Source: Aspergillus flavus (lineage: Eukaryota; Ascomycota; Eurotiomycetes; Eurotiales; Aspergillaceae). From it: a DNA stretch of 64,000 nt. The notes under the pieces were generated by a model that saw nothing but the letters and a program-made list of their open reading frames with translations, did no database searches and was not told the origin of the DNA. The position numbers and the translations under genes were made by a program. Of this stretch, positions 21,833-32,600 are shown piece after piece. Positions within the stretch are counted from its first letter, which is position 1. Each line of letters begins with the position of its first letter. The stretch is from positions 1,054,001 to 1,118,000 of the forward strand of contig NC_092408.1 of NCBI RefSeq assembly GCF_009017415.1, given 5' to 3'.

Positions 21833-22582
21833 CTAGTGCTTATCGAACCCGCTTTCTTCTGCCACCTTCAGAGCGATGTCAACGGCCTGACTAATCGGCA
21901 TGTTAAGCGGTTGCCCGTGCCCGGGAATAATTATGTCGGCATCGACTGATTTGAGCACCTTGAGAGCCGAGAGTGCTTCGGGAATCGAGTGGTTAAAGAA
22001 CCAAGGACATGGCTGTGGGCCCTCGATCGTCGAGCATGCATGACCGGTGACCAGGCAGTCGCCAGTAATCACAGTGCGCGCTGCCGGTACGTAGAAGGCG
22101 CTGTGCCCAGAAGTATGACCATGCGTGGCGATCGCAACCGGTCGACCCGGGACATCCAGTTGCCCTGAGGCAACAGGCTGTACGTCGGTGATGGTGATGT
22201 CTGTATCGGCACCCACTTTAAGCACCCGCTCCCACCAGTCGAGGGTCTGTGGCATTGGGCCTTTCATAATGTCGGCCTCGGCCGCTTGCTCAAGGTAGTA
22301 GCGGGCGGCATGACGGATCTCAATCGGGTCGGAGTAGATGGGCACATTCAACCGGTCATGAAATGACTGCACCGCGCCAAGGTGGTCGATATGGGCGTGG
22401 GTCAATAGAATCGCGCGCACGTCCTCTGGTCGGTTACCAATCGACCTGATCACGTTCTCTATCGTAGAGACATCGCCGGGCCATCCGCCATCAATGAGGG
22501 TCAAGTCGGACCCCTCGCGGAGCACGGTGACATTGACGTCCGTGACGCTAATGCAGAAGACGTTGGGAGCTACTTCGGTCAT
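21833..22582 (-). CDS. MBL-fold metallo-hydrolase
   Basis: A single exon of 249 residues; the ATG at 22582 fits the family start (MTEVAPNVFCISV). The metal ligands of a metallo-beta-lactamase fold are all present: HAHIDH (H62, H64, D66, H67), H154 in ATHGHTSGH, D175 in TGDCL, and H222 in IIPGHGQP. Such enzymes use two metal ions to hydrolyse lactones, thioesters, glutathione thioesters or phosphodiesters. The short length and the GHTSGHSAFY segment suit the general lactonase/glyoxalase II-like branch, but the substrate cannot be read from the sequence. There is no signal peptide. The gene is intronless, GC-rich compared with the AT-rich flanks, and lies 577 nt downstream of a co-directional CMD-family gene, which suggests a shared pathway and perhaps bacterial origin. 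Confidence 0.85.
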   Translation of the reverse strand: MTEVAPNVFCISVTDVNVTVLREGSDLTLIDGGWPGDVSTIENVIRSIGNRPEDVRAILLTHAHIDHLGAVQSFHDRLNVPIYSDPIEIRHAARYYLEQAAEADIMKGPMPQTLDWWERVLKVGADTDITITDVQPVASGQLDVPGRPVAIATHGHTSGHSAFYVPAARTVITGDCLVTGHACSTIEGPQPCPWFFNHSIPEALSALKVLKSVDADIIIPGHGQPLNMPISQAVDIALKVAEESGFDKH

Positions 22583-23159
22583 TTCGTACTTCCTTCTTGA
22601 CAGCAAGGATAAAGCTGGTCCAAATTTGTGTCTTAATGTCCGCAATATGCTTGTTCCCTTAACGGAGATTGGTGGGGGAAGAAGCCATTTGTCGTGACGT
22701 AATGTTTAATAGTTAACTAGTTATCCATATGGCGGTAGTTAATCTACACGTCATATAAAATCATATAATCTGAATACAAGAAGAATGGCCAACAAAAGGT
22801 TTGGAAGGCTTAATAAATCTTTTTAAAGGCATTTAATTGCAACAGGTTAACCTCCCTGTATTAGAACTACACATGCCGTATTGTCAACAGCAATATTTGC
22901 ATACGTTTCGACATTAAATCGTAGCATCTCCCTACTTTTCCAGTTTCATTGCCATGGTTATTAAGACGCTAGAGCTATTTAAAAGATACCCTTGAGAAGT
23001 GGATATCAGGATTTTGCCGGCTCCATTTTCCAATGTTGGCAACTTGATTCATCACCATCATATTGTCCTTCCAGTTTGTGTTGACACCTTCAGTTAGCTT
23101 CCTCCTATAAAGCTGTCTGCCATTGTCACCGGCCCAACATGCGAGCTGCGCGTTGTAGT
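22583..23159. other. AT-rich spacer between MBL and CMD genes
   Basis: No gene seen. It serves as promoter of the MBL gene and terminator of the CMD gene on the minus strand. Confidence 0.6.
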
Positions 23160-23684
23160 CTAAGTGTTCTCCCAGCTGGTGGCGTTCTTATCCAGGTCTA
23201 TGTTAAGTGTTTCGAGGAAGCGGGCTGTCATCATATAGTGTCCGACCAGCAAAGTCACTGTAGCCAGGCCCTGCTCTCCCAGATTGGCCAGGGCCAAGTC
23301 GAAAGTGTCCGTAGCTTTTGGCTTCGCGACGACTTCGTCCACGAACTGCAGCATTGCCGCTTCCTGGTCGGTCAGTTTGCCATATTCTCCCGATTTAACG
23401 GCGATAACCTCCTTGTCGCCGACATGTACTAATTTTGCTATACCGATGTGCTGCATCCACTCGTAGGGACTATGGGTAAGTACGCCGACCCGCAGAATAG
23501 CCATTTCACGAAGCTTTGGCGGCAGCGGCGATCCTGATAAAGCCTTGCCCAAGTCCAAGTAACCATTGGCGATCTCCGGCGTTGTGCGCAGCAAACCGCG
23601 AACGAGGTTGGATGGGAACCGTTTGTATATATGCTCCTCAGTCTCAGTGCTAGTAGCTATGTCGGTGAGAGGGATCCGAGCCAT
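23160..23684 (-). CDS. Carboxymuconolactone decarboxylase (CMD/AhpD-like) family protein
   Basis: A single exon of 174 residues; the ATG at 23684 follows an in-frame GTG that is ignored. The central block (SPLPPKLREMAILRVGVLTHSPYEWMQHIGIA) is the typical CMD helix pair: the conserved RE near the start of the helix, then PYEW and the invariant His. LTDQEAAMLQFVDEVV and LATVTLLVGHYMMTARFLETLNI complete the all-alpha fold. The CxxC pair of AhpD peroxidase-type members is absent, so a decarboxylase, hydrolase-like or unknown activity is more likely than thiol peroxidase. CMD-family proteins often occur in aromatic-ring breakdown or fungal polyketide clusters. The MBL hydrolase next door and the DAPG-hydrolase-like gene 3 kb away are consistent with either setting; this is inference. 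Confidence 0.85.
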   Translation of the reverse strand: MARIPLTDIATSTETEEHIYKRFPSNLVRGLLRTTPEIANGYLDLGKALSGSPLPPKLREMAILRVGVLTHSPYEWMQHIGIAKLVHVGDKEVIAVKSGEYGKLTDQEAAMLQFVDEVVAKPKATDTFDLALANLGEQGLATVTLLVGHYMMTARFLETLNIDLDKNATSWENT

Positions 23685-25079
23685 CACATCGCACTTCCAA
23701 TGCTATTTGTTGCAAAAAGATGAGATAAGGGCGGGTGATCAAGAAGGACGATGCTTGAGGAGAACCACTGTGAAAAACCCGAGGAAATTTATATATGTAT
23801 AGGAAGGAGGAGGGCAAGAATGTATTAGAGAGACGTCTCGTAATATTTTCTACGGGCGAGTCGATTGGGGTGAGTTAGGCTCGTCTTTTAAGAACTATGT
23901 ATCTGGATCATGACGTCACACAGGCTTATAGGCGATGGAAATTAACTCAATTAACTAGTATAGACTATATGATAAGCTAGCTTCAAACTTCCTTATCTGA
24001 AAGGCCCATTCGATCACTGATCGAGCCAATCGAAACCAGCCACCTTCCACAATCAAGCATGCATCTAGGGGGACTTCGCCCCCTTTGACTAATTGGTTAA
24101 GGAAAAATGGTTCTCCTGGGGAGATCCAATGCTACTGCACACGCATCTGATTGGTGCGAGGTGACATCCTGTTATCCTTGCAGGATAGACCACTAGAAGG
24201 CTCTTCAGTTTTTGGAGTAGCCAAGTTGGAGAAGTAAAATGTGATTTTGCATACGAGTTTTAAATTAACTAAACCAACCAATTTTATCGACTGTCGATCG
24301 CTTGGCAAAATTCTATCGATGTGGCTTCACTGTGGAAGACCACCACTACCCACCACGGAATGATCGCGGAAGAATGCCTTATGACTGTAAAGGCAATAGT
24401 GGAAATCTATTGTCACATTGGACGCTACGCAGCTGACTGTGCTGCTTGGTGGCTTACCGCTTTACCTTTATCGCTACAATGTTATGATCAACTAATAAGT
24501 CATGCGCAATGATGGATAGACCAGCTTGATCAGACACCCAGAATGGTTGGTATTTCGACCTAGTATGCCCATCCACACGAACGCTGTCATAACTATCCAC
24601 CTTCATAGGAAATCGATCTCTGTTGGCAGGTATCGCTTCTGCGAAGGAGACTTGTTCTCATGAAAGTGAGAGAGTATTTGCTGTGTGGTCCTCTCCTTTG
24701 CGAGGAGACACGGCCGGAATTGAGAGGATGGTGGCGGTCACTGTTGATTAGCCATTGTCAGCCTGTTCGCGCAGGTGGCTCAGGTTGCGAGTGTCCTCGT
24801 TCTCATCAGTGCATTTGGGGGCCTGCAATGCGGTAAATCCTTCCTGGACGTGAGCAGGGTAGTTGAATGTTTTGCAGTACTAGCTGTTGAAGTTATGTCA
24901 GATATTCGGTCAGTCCCGAATATATGGTAGAATACGATATATACTACGTCTTAAAATGACATTCTACAGTTATTCCAGAAAGATATCTATAACTAACCTT
25001 ACGGTGACAGGCTTCTCTATGAAAGTGCTCAAATACTACTTGTACTGAAATAACTATAGATCTACTTTAAGTGGTTTAT
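23685..25079. other. Intergenic, no supported gene
   Basis: 1.4 kb of AT-rich DNA. The frame at 24321-24512 has no recognisable content. No RNA gene or repeat seen. Confidence 0.5.
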
Positions 25080-25475
25080 CTAATCTGAGGGAATCACCAG
25101 ATATGGGTCCGGTGGGATGGTAATGACCCCGAGAATGGCCAGGACAAGAAAATAGATGACCATCAACAAGAGTATCCACACCCACCAGGCAACTGCAAAA
25201 GGATGGCTTCAACACGGCTATCCGAGCAGCTGCATTCGGCGTTATGGCCCCAAGAATGGCGAAGGCATGACCTTCCTACCAAGTTGGTACAGGGCACCGA
25301 GCAAGGCCAGGCCATTTGGAAGGAGCATGATGAGACCGATTCGTCGAAGAATGCGGGCAAATAGAAAAAGCGCCTGGTTTAGATAAACACATACACCGGC
25401 GATTATGGAAAAGATTGAAAACCAGAGTAATCTACCACAATGTTGACAATATGATATCCAAAAAGGTCCACACAC
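25080..25475 (-). CDS. Small multi-pass membrane protein, 3' part (5' exons unresolved)
   Basis: Two exons can be joined on the minus strand: 25280-25475 (upper end arbitrary) and 25080-25192. The 87-nt intron has a GTAGGA donor and CTTTTGCAG acceptor, and the junction keeps frame. The product contains three hydrophobic helices: FSIFSIIAGVCVYLNQALFLF, GLIMLLPNGLALLGALYQL and WILLLMVIYFLVLAILGVI. It then ends in a short polar tail (PPDPYLVIPSD). Upstream, a hydrophobic tract on the same strand near 25590-25680 (NSILWVVVCMSQFIMQAAL) may be an earlier exon, but no convincing splice path was found across the A-rich run at 25491-25508. It could be an intact gene with unresolved 5' exons or a relic. 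Family unknown. Confidence 0.4.
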
Positions 25476-25490
25476 CGCCCAAAAAAAGAA

Positions 25491-25508
25491 AAAAAAAAAA
25501 AAGAAAGA
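25491..25508. repeat. A-rich homopolymer-like tract
   Basis: Nearly pure run of A with one G. On the minus strand it would be a T-rich tract before the membrane-protein exon. Confidence 0.6.
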
Positions 25509-25509
25509 A

Positions 25510-26088
25510 TAAAGATACCTACAGTTAGGGAATGTCCTGCAATTAATTAACGGAGAAGTTCAATATTGGTGATGTTAAATCTGTTTGATATCCATCAGGG
25601 AGAGAAGATCCCCCAGAGCAGCCTGCATGATGAACTGTGACATGCAGACAACAACCCACAAAATTGAGTTCATGGAAGGATGAGAACGTCGGCACCGCGG
25701 AACGAATTGGCTCTGACTGAGACAGTTAAGACCCTTGATCTGGGTCCTGCATCTCATATGAACCATTGGGTCCTGTTTCATCTGATGTAGGCGCTGGTGA
25801 TGTCATCGCCCTCTACCATCCACTTTGGTTGCCTCTCGAAGGATGGGAGCTTTTGGGATGGCTGGCGACCTACGCATCCGAAGATAAAAATTTAAATCTG
25901 AAGACGATAAAAAGAAAACAGAGTCCTTCCTCCACGTGTCGTATATAGGAGTCATTTGTCGATGGATCATCAAGTTTAGACAATTTTAAGTTGTAGAACG
26001 AGAGCGCCATCAGTCCGATGATTGCAGCTATTTGGCATCATCGCGATTGATGTGGGGCAAAAGATGAAGTCCAATCAATACACAGAAC
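25510..26088. other. Intergenic, possible 5' exon of the membrane protein
   Basis: Apart from the hydrophobic minus-strand stretch at about 25590-25680 nothing is recognisable. Confidence 0.4.
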
Positions 26089-26422
26089 CTGCTAAACAAA
26101 GTTTTACCTTGTATTGTATAAGCCATAGTGAAGCCAATTTCTGCCCATGGGGTCCCCTTCTAGGGAATTACGGATTTAGATAGCGGCAGATCTGTAGAAC
26201 TTAATTTTGTCCTTATAACGTTTACACCCACGCAATAGAAAAACTAGTAAGCGAGTCTGCTAAATAAAGTTTTACCTTGTCTTGTATGAGCTATAGTGAA
26301 GCCAATTTCTGGCGATGGGGTCCTCTCCTACGGAATTACGGATTTAGACAGCGGCAGATCTGCAGAACTCAATTTTGTCCTCATGACGTTTACACCCACG
26401 CAATAGAAAAACTAGTAAGCGA
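26089..26422. repeat. Imperfect tandem duplication, period 168 bp, two copies
   Basis: Copy 1 is 26089-26254 and copy 2 is 26257-26422. Both run from CTGCTAAAYAAAGTTTTACC to AACTAGTAAGCGA. They differ at scattered positions (roughly one in ten by eye), so the duplication is not recent. It lies directly upstream of the core promoter of the DAPG-hydrolase-like gene. Confidence 0.85.
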
Positions 26423-26438
26423 TCAGGGCTGAACTGTG

Positions 26439-26450
26439 GGTTATATAACC
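26439..26450 (+). promoter_or_regulatory. TATA box of the DAPG-hydrolase-like gene
   Basis: The palindromic GGTTATATAACC lies about 70 nt upstream of the ATG at 26519. Confidence 0.55.
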
Positions 26451-26518
26451 TGGTGAAGGCAACCTCTCAGTAAGGGGAGGGTTTCAACCGAATCCAGAAA
26501 CCCAAAAAGGACTATACA

Positions 26519-27690
26519 ATGGCACCAGCAAAGGACATGGACAGTTTCATCTCTGTCAATCAGGAGTCTTATGATCCCGATGGGAAAGACTACTACCTTG
26601 GATACCGGGAGGCCGATTTCAAGAGGCCATTTGCCAAGTACTACAATCCAGTCACCCCGGCAATAAGCGACGAAGTCCAAAAGGGACTGTCCGCCAGCCC
26701 CTGGGCAAGCAGCATTGGTGAGAATCAATTTCTCAATTCTTGATTAAGATCTTGCAAGTAGAATGTGAGATTCGCTGACATATTGCAGGTCATACCCCCT
26801 GGGAAGCTAAGACTCACATGCTGCGGAGTGGATACACTCTACTCGAAAATGGATATACTACTCTGCCCGATGGAACTCTGTACATTGCAGTTCGGACCTC
26901 GATCCCGCAAAGTACGTAGAAATAACAAGCGTCCCGTATTGCAGATTGGTTGATGTTTAATATTTGACAGTCACCGGTGACGCCTACAATTGGTGGTTTG
27001 GCTGGCACCTAACAGATACATCCAGGTAGGTTTTGCCTCGGCACCGACGAGAAGTCAAGGCAGGGTCATTTTGCAACATTCGATACAAATCTAATGTCTA
27101 AACAGATACAAGCTTTGGAACCCAATTGCACATCAATATGCCTGGCGATATCCTAACACCATGGATTGGTCCAACAAGAGCCTTCCGGAGCGCTATATCA
27201 ACACATACTCATTTATATCTGAGTTTATCGGTAATGACTGTTCCAAGCTAACCGTCGCTTTCATTGATCCCCAGGAGCTAGGGATTGACAAATCCAAATT
27301 TGAAGAGCAAGGCATTGAGGCCATGGTCGTTGGTCGCATAAAAGTGGGCGGTATGATCCTCCTCACCGGCCCACAAATCCGAGAATCAAAGCTCGCTGAC
27401 AGGCTCTGCACAGAGCACATCACGTCTGGTTTTGACAATAAGTCTTTCTTAATTCATCAGGTCCGACGTAAGCCAGATGGTGAAAGAGAACTTCGATCCA
27501 GGTTTTGGATTGCCGGTGCAACCCCTCAAGTCGGACATGACCTTGTAGTGCACTGTGCCATCGAGATGTCCCGTAAGTCATGCATTCACTCCCGAGGGAA
27601 AGCAGAGTATGGACAGCTTATTGATATGGTGGAATAGACCTAAATTGCTTCTTACCGTCACTGTATGAAGAATTTAAGCAAATCCCATAG
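26519..27690 (+). CDS. 2,4-diacetylphloroglucinol hydrolase (PhlG)-like protein
   Basis: Five exons: 26519-26717, 26789-26911, 26971-27025, 27106-27572 and 27638-27690, 298 residues. All introns are GT-AG (71, 59, 80 and 65 nt). The last one replaces an apparent read-through tail with the expected ending, HCAIEMSHLNCFLPSLYEEFK. The body matches the DAPG hydrolase (PhlG-like) family from memory: FKRPFAKYYNPV at the N-terminus, GHTPWEAKTHMLRSGYTLLENGY, GDAYNWWFGWHLTDTSRYKLWNPIAHQYAW, SRFWIAG and the terminal VHCAIEMSHL. PhlG cleaves a C-C bond of acetylated phloroglucinols using a Zn site of His and Glu residues. The His in GWHL and AHQY, the late VHC His and the Glu of EMSH are candidate ligands. 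Cytosolic. In fungi such enzymes may detoxify bacterial phloroglucinols or act on related polyketides; this is inferred. Confidence 0.8.
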
Positions 27691-28438
27691 GTAGTGATCC
27701 GAGGAGTTATCATTTGTGAATACCGATGGTGTTATTAGTCTTCAGAGATAATGCTTCAAAGTAGTATCAGAAACAGTTAATAGTAGCAGAACCCCGTATT
27801 CTTAGGCATTTTTATCTGAATTTACCTGATTGATTATCTATACCATATAGATAAATAAACTTACCTATATCAACTAGATTAGTAATAGATTCCCATAGCA
27901 AGAGTTAAGAACTAGATAAATTTTACGAGGTTGGGTAGAAAGCTATGGAGATCCATTAGAAATAGCACATAATAGTACCAAAATTTATGAATTGTTCTTT
28001 TCCTTCCTGCAAAGATTTTGTATTGTACGACGGGTATCTAGAACTAATCTTCTTGGCCATAGACAAGTTTTACCTGCATTGGAGACATCACGTCATATGG
28101 CAAAGCTTCGTGCTGAATCTTAATCATTTGTGACCCTGGGTTAGTAAAGCAACGGCTAATTCTCCCTGTGATTGATGGAATTATGGGAGGTCTACTAGAG
28201 TAAATGGTAATCGTCGATAAAGCCTATCCACGTCACCAGTTTAGGGTGTTCTGATAGAGGCAGGGGTAGTCTCCGGATATCCACACCGCCAAAAGCGGCT
28301 GTGGATCACGAACTAAGTGGTGATATCATGAACCAGCCATTCACCCAGACTAAAAATTGCAAAGCTGTATAAGATAGGGGGAGGGAAACCTCAAGATCAA
28401 GAAAAGATCGGCAAGTGAGAAAGCCATCCTAGCTCACG
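27691..28438. other. Intergenic, AT-rich
   Basis: Contains stop-rich AT sequence and, near 28365-28375, a TATAAGATA element likely serving the aquaporin gene. Confidence 0.55.
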
Positions 28439-29619
28439 ATGGATGCAGAAACTGCTCCCGTCCAAGAGACATACCATAGGCAAAGTCGGGGTATCCCGTA
28501 TGGCCAGAATGACATGCCTCTTAGGCCAGTTATCTATCCTTTTGCTGGAAGAATCGGTGGAAACCAGGGACTGGTTCTTGACCGCGATGACCCGGCCAAT
28601 GCGGAGTTGTTGAAAAAAGTGCCAGATGCGGCACCGTTGATGTCCATCAGTGAAGGGTTTGATCCTCGTGGGTTCCTCAGCATCGACCACTGGAAGTTTG
28701 GATTCATTGAATGCATAGGTGAGTGCGATGTCATTCTCTTGGATGAGGTCCTCCTTAGACAAGCGGTCGTTTACATCCGTCACTAGGTACAATGCTGAAT
28801 GTATTTGTGACGGCTTGGATATCTATCCGACACTCGTCGGCCTCGCAGGACGCACAGGCGCCGTCATCTGCGTCCGGTGTCTATTCCACCGCTACGTTCT
28901 TGGGCCCACTGTTTGGCGGTATTAGCAACTGGCTGTTCCTGACACTCTTTATCTTCTCCTTCTCCAACGTCAGCGGCAGTCATCTCAACCCAACCATTAC
29001 CATGGCCACATTCTTTGCTCGGTTGATCTCACTACCTCGCTTAGTCATCTATCTTGCCAGTCAGACGCTTGGAGGCGCACTCGCTGGATTCATGCTTCGA
29101 GCTGCGTATGGATCCAGAGACTACACGGTCGGTGGCTGCTATATGAACTCCCAGTTAGTCCCGGTGAACGAAGGGTTTCTTCTCGAGTTTGTCTTCACAT
29201 TGCTACTAATCTTCCTATCCTTTGGAGTGGGTCTGGATCCAAGGCAGGGCCGAATCTATGGCGCGGCGTTGTCTCCATTTCTGGTCGGTTTGGCCCTGGG
29301 CCTGGTAAGTTGGGGTTCCGCGTTTTCCCGCGCTGGATATGCGGGAGCCTGTAAGTAAAGACACGGTCATGACAAAGTATGACATGTGCTGACGATTGGA
29401 TCCGTTTGCTTTGGAACAGCATTGAACCCTGCTCGGTGCTTCGGTGTGTATGTGGCTACCTCATTTCCGGGATACCATTGGATACACTGGGTAAGTCTCA
29501 TGCACCTTGGTCTTCGTCAGCAGGTTGACAGTGTCTATGACTAGGTTGCTCCAGCAATCGCCTCAGTAGGCCATGGCATAGCCTACTTCATTGTCCCGCC
29601 TTGGGGGCGCTCAATGTAA
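28439..29619 (+). CDS. Aquaporin / MIP-family channel
   Basis: Four exons: 28439-28718, 28787-29350, 29420-29490 and 29545-29619, 329 residues. Introns are 68, 69 and 54 nt with GTGAGT or GTAAGT donors. The first 90 residues are cytosolic. Six membrane segments follow, starting at FGFIECIGTMLNVFVTAWISI. The first pore motif is SHLNPTIT (NPT instead of NPA); the second is canonical, SLNPARCFG. GLALGLVSWG precedes the second half-helix, and the C-terminus is short (FIVPPWGRSM). MIP channels conduct water, glycerol or small neutral solutes. The altered first box and long N-terminus are shared with some fungal branches of the family, but permeability cannot be predicted. The gene is co-directional with the DAPG-hydrolase-like gene 750 nt upstream. 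Confidence 0.85.
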
Positions 29620-32600
29620 CCGATGCGGAGATGGAATTAATTAGTCAATCGATCGATCGATCAAGATTCTAGTAACCTGTTAGATCCCGACTACGGAATG
29701 TCTATCCATGCAGGTCGCTTCCCAGTGAAGCAGAATCCTGTTCCAGAACACCTGCTTTATATACCAACTCAACAGTGTAGTAGACTGTCTTTGGATAGAA
29801 GACTATCTTATTATAGTCTACTGTAGCCCTGAGTAATGTTTTAATCCGATCCAGTATTTTATTGCAGAGCTCAGTGTACAGCAGACACTGCCATTTGATA
29901 AAAATACTTTATTTCTAACCCAGAAGGGGTATTGACATTAAGCTTGATATCCTCAAAGTAAGGCTACCCGCCTATAGTAAAATTGACAGGGCTGCCTGCC
30001 CGGTAATGTAGATTACTGGAATTTTTCTCGAGAAGCCACGGATTCGCTCAATGCTTGAGGAAGTGTAAGCACCTCTTTCAGAACTGCTAGATGACATATT
30101 GTACACAGTCCGAGATCCGAATCCATGAGAGCTTTACCATCATCATCACCACCACCTCTCCCTTTCATAAAACTGCCGCTTAGTCGCCCCGGAAGGCAAA
30201 GGCGGCATTCTAAACGGCGGAGATCCGTTCTAGAAGGCCTTGATGCAAACCGGACTAAATAAAATAGCCGCGGAAAATAGAATACAAGATTAGCATGCTT
30301 CGGATACAAGAACAACTCACCGAATCTACATCTGCATATGATACTGACAGGCTAGCTAATACGCGACTATTTTTCGCAACAAGAAGCTCTTCGGCAATAA
30401 TTCAGCTTCAAAAACTGCTGGCGGTCATAAAACGGAACAACAATATTTTCTCTTTTCCAAAGCCTAAGTCCATCGGCAACTTAATATATGCTTTTAACCA
30501 ATCAGACCATGGGGTCGATTGTTCATATCCAATTTATGATTTATCTAGTAGACCTTATTAAATTTTATATAAAATATAGAAAAGTTAACGGGTGGGATGG
30601 GAATAGGGCTTACACAGATTCCCAGGCCATATCAAATTTAACTGCGGAACGTTTTCCCTTGTTAAAACGAGACAGTCTGGGTTATCAACAAAAATGTAAT
30701 GTCATTCAACAGAGGTTGTATTGCGACTGGAACTGGCATATGATTGCTGTGGCGTATGGTCGCTCGATACTTTTGCTGATCCCCTCTGGAAGTATATTCA
30801 ATATTTCGAACACCGGGTACGTCAATGAGTAATTTCAGCCCCCCTCCTATCCTTTACTTCTTTCTACTTCCCTAGCCTTCTGTACCGCACTAGGCGGTTC
30901 TTCAAACACGGGTGGAACACGAAGCATAGCCGTTCGAGGGACCTGTGATCTAATTTCATGGCAATACGACCTGGAAAGGTAATTCCAATGTGGGCATGCA
31001 CCCTCCGAGCGGGTCGGACACATGTAGTAGACGGGCATGTTTATCACAGAGCGTCAGAGATATATTTTATTGGAATTGTATTTGGCTTTCGCGGAGCAGT
31101 AACACCGTTTATGACTCTGGAACGACGAGATGGAGCCTTTCCATAACTAAAAAGCTTGGCTATAATAAGTACGCCAGGTAAGTACATCGATGTCGTACTA
31201 CCGATAACTTGCAGATGAGAATGCTTACTACGAAAGTCGCGATAAGCACGTTAGTAGGTCTGACTTTGAGTTAGGCCTTAAAGAAGATGGATTGACGAAT
31301 TGTTTGTTACTAATACAATATATTTATATAAGCTTTACATCAACCCCATGTATAAACACGACAATTTAAAATCATATGGCTCTACTCTGCCGAGCCATCA
31401 CAGGGTCTGAGAATATTAAGTTTTGGGAATCGAATCTCTTGATGACCTCCGAATCTGTTATCTCTAATTGTAGTGGGGTAGATGGGCGTGATTTCAAGAG
31501 GCTCCGAAATCTTGGTTGTATTATTCTAGTACACTGGCGTAGAAAATAGCCTCGCTTCTTATCTAAAAGTTAAGAAAATTATTAAAGTGGTTTTCTGGGA
31601 GCCTTTGAACGCTGTCTATAATGTTAGCCTATAAATATAACCTCTTTTGTGTTTGAGATATATATTTTATTATATATTTAGACCTCGCCTCTCCAAGGGA
31701 TGAAACAAATAATATCGAGGCCATTTCTATTAGTTATTCTACCCCAATTGCTAGCCGAGCACAGTTTGCTTTGAAGGTCGCACGTCACTTTCTGAAATGG
31801 TAGGCTTCCTCTTCCACGTCTGGGTATATTTCTGCAACAATGGTTTTTAGTGATTCACTGTCTGTAAATACTTAAGGGTTGTGCTTCTGTAATTCGTTCC
31901 TTCTCTTTGCATAAAAGCTATAAAAAGCCACAAAGTAAAACCTGATCCCAAACCGAGACATCAATTGTGAGCTCTCCCTTTTGTCAAGAAATTGCAGGGA
32001 CGTGTGGATTGTATAAGGCTTCATAAAAGGGAGGAGCTTGAAATTTCTATGTATAATACTGAATATTTTTTAAAGTTGAGCTATAGTATATGGACTGGCG
32101 ATGGTAAAGAAGAGACAAGTAGTTATAGATCTATTTTTAGCACACGTAGGGGTATATTTTTAAAGATATTTCTATATTATAGAGACTGTATAGCTGGATT
32201 TTATAATCTATTATTAAATTTCCGTAATGGCCATGAGCGGGGCATCTATGCCTCGATTGCTTCTTGCTCATGTGCTCGATCTTCTACTACAGCTTATAGC
32301 TCTTACCCACTAGTAGACAATACACTGGCTAGCGTAAAATATAATCTAGCTGTTCTAAACAATATACTACCATCTGATCTTGCTTCCAAAAAATATCTAG
32401 TGATTTAGATTCTTCGGTAGCAACAGCTTTGTATATCATACTTTTTGACCGAAGAATATAATTTGAAATTATATTACGGCACTCGGGGTCGCTATATATC
32501 TCATATAACTCTCTCTTAATTTTTTCTTCATAGATCTCCAGCTTCTAAATGTAGTAAGTGTCAGCACAGCATTCTTGATAAGAAAGATATCCTGACTGTA

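Noticed and set aside
27573..27637. Read-through ending of the PhlG-like gene without the last intron
   Set aside because: It gives a non-family tail; splicing GTAAGT to AATAG restores the conserved HLNCFLPSLYEEFK ending.
29649..29663. GATC microsatellite
   Set aside because: A short simple repeat with no evident role.
30013..30315. 100-codon minus-strand frame
   Set aside because: No domain, no promoter-like features, and it lies in a stop-dense block; only its last half looks mildly protein-like.
31992..32408. 138-codon open frame in AT-rich DNA
   Set aside because: Residue composition is that of random AT-rich sequence, with no domain and no splice context.
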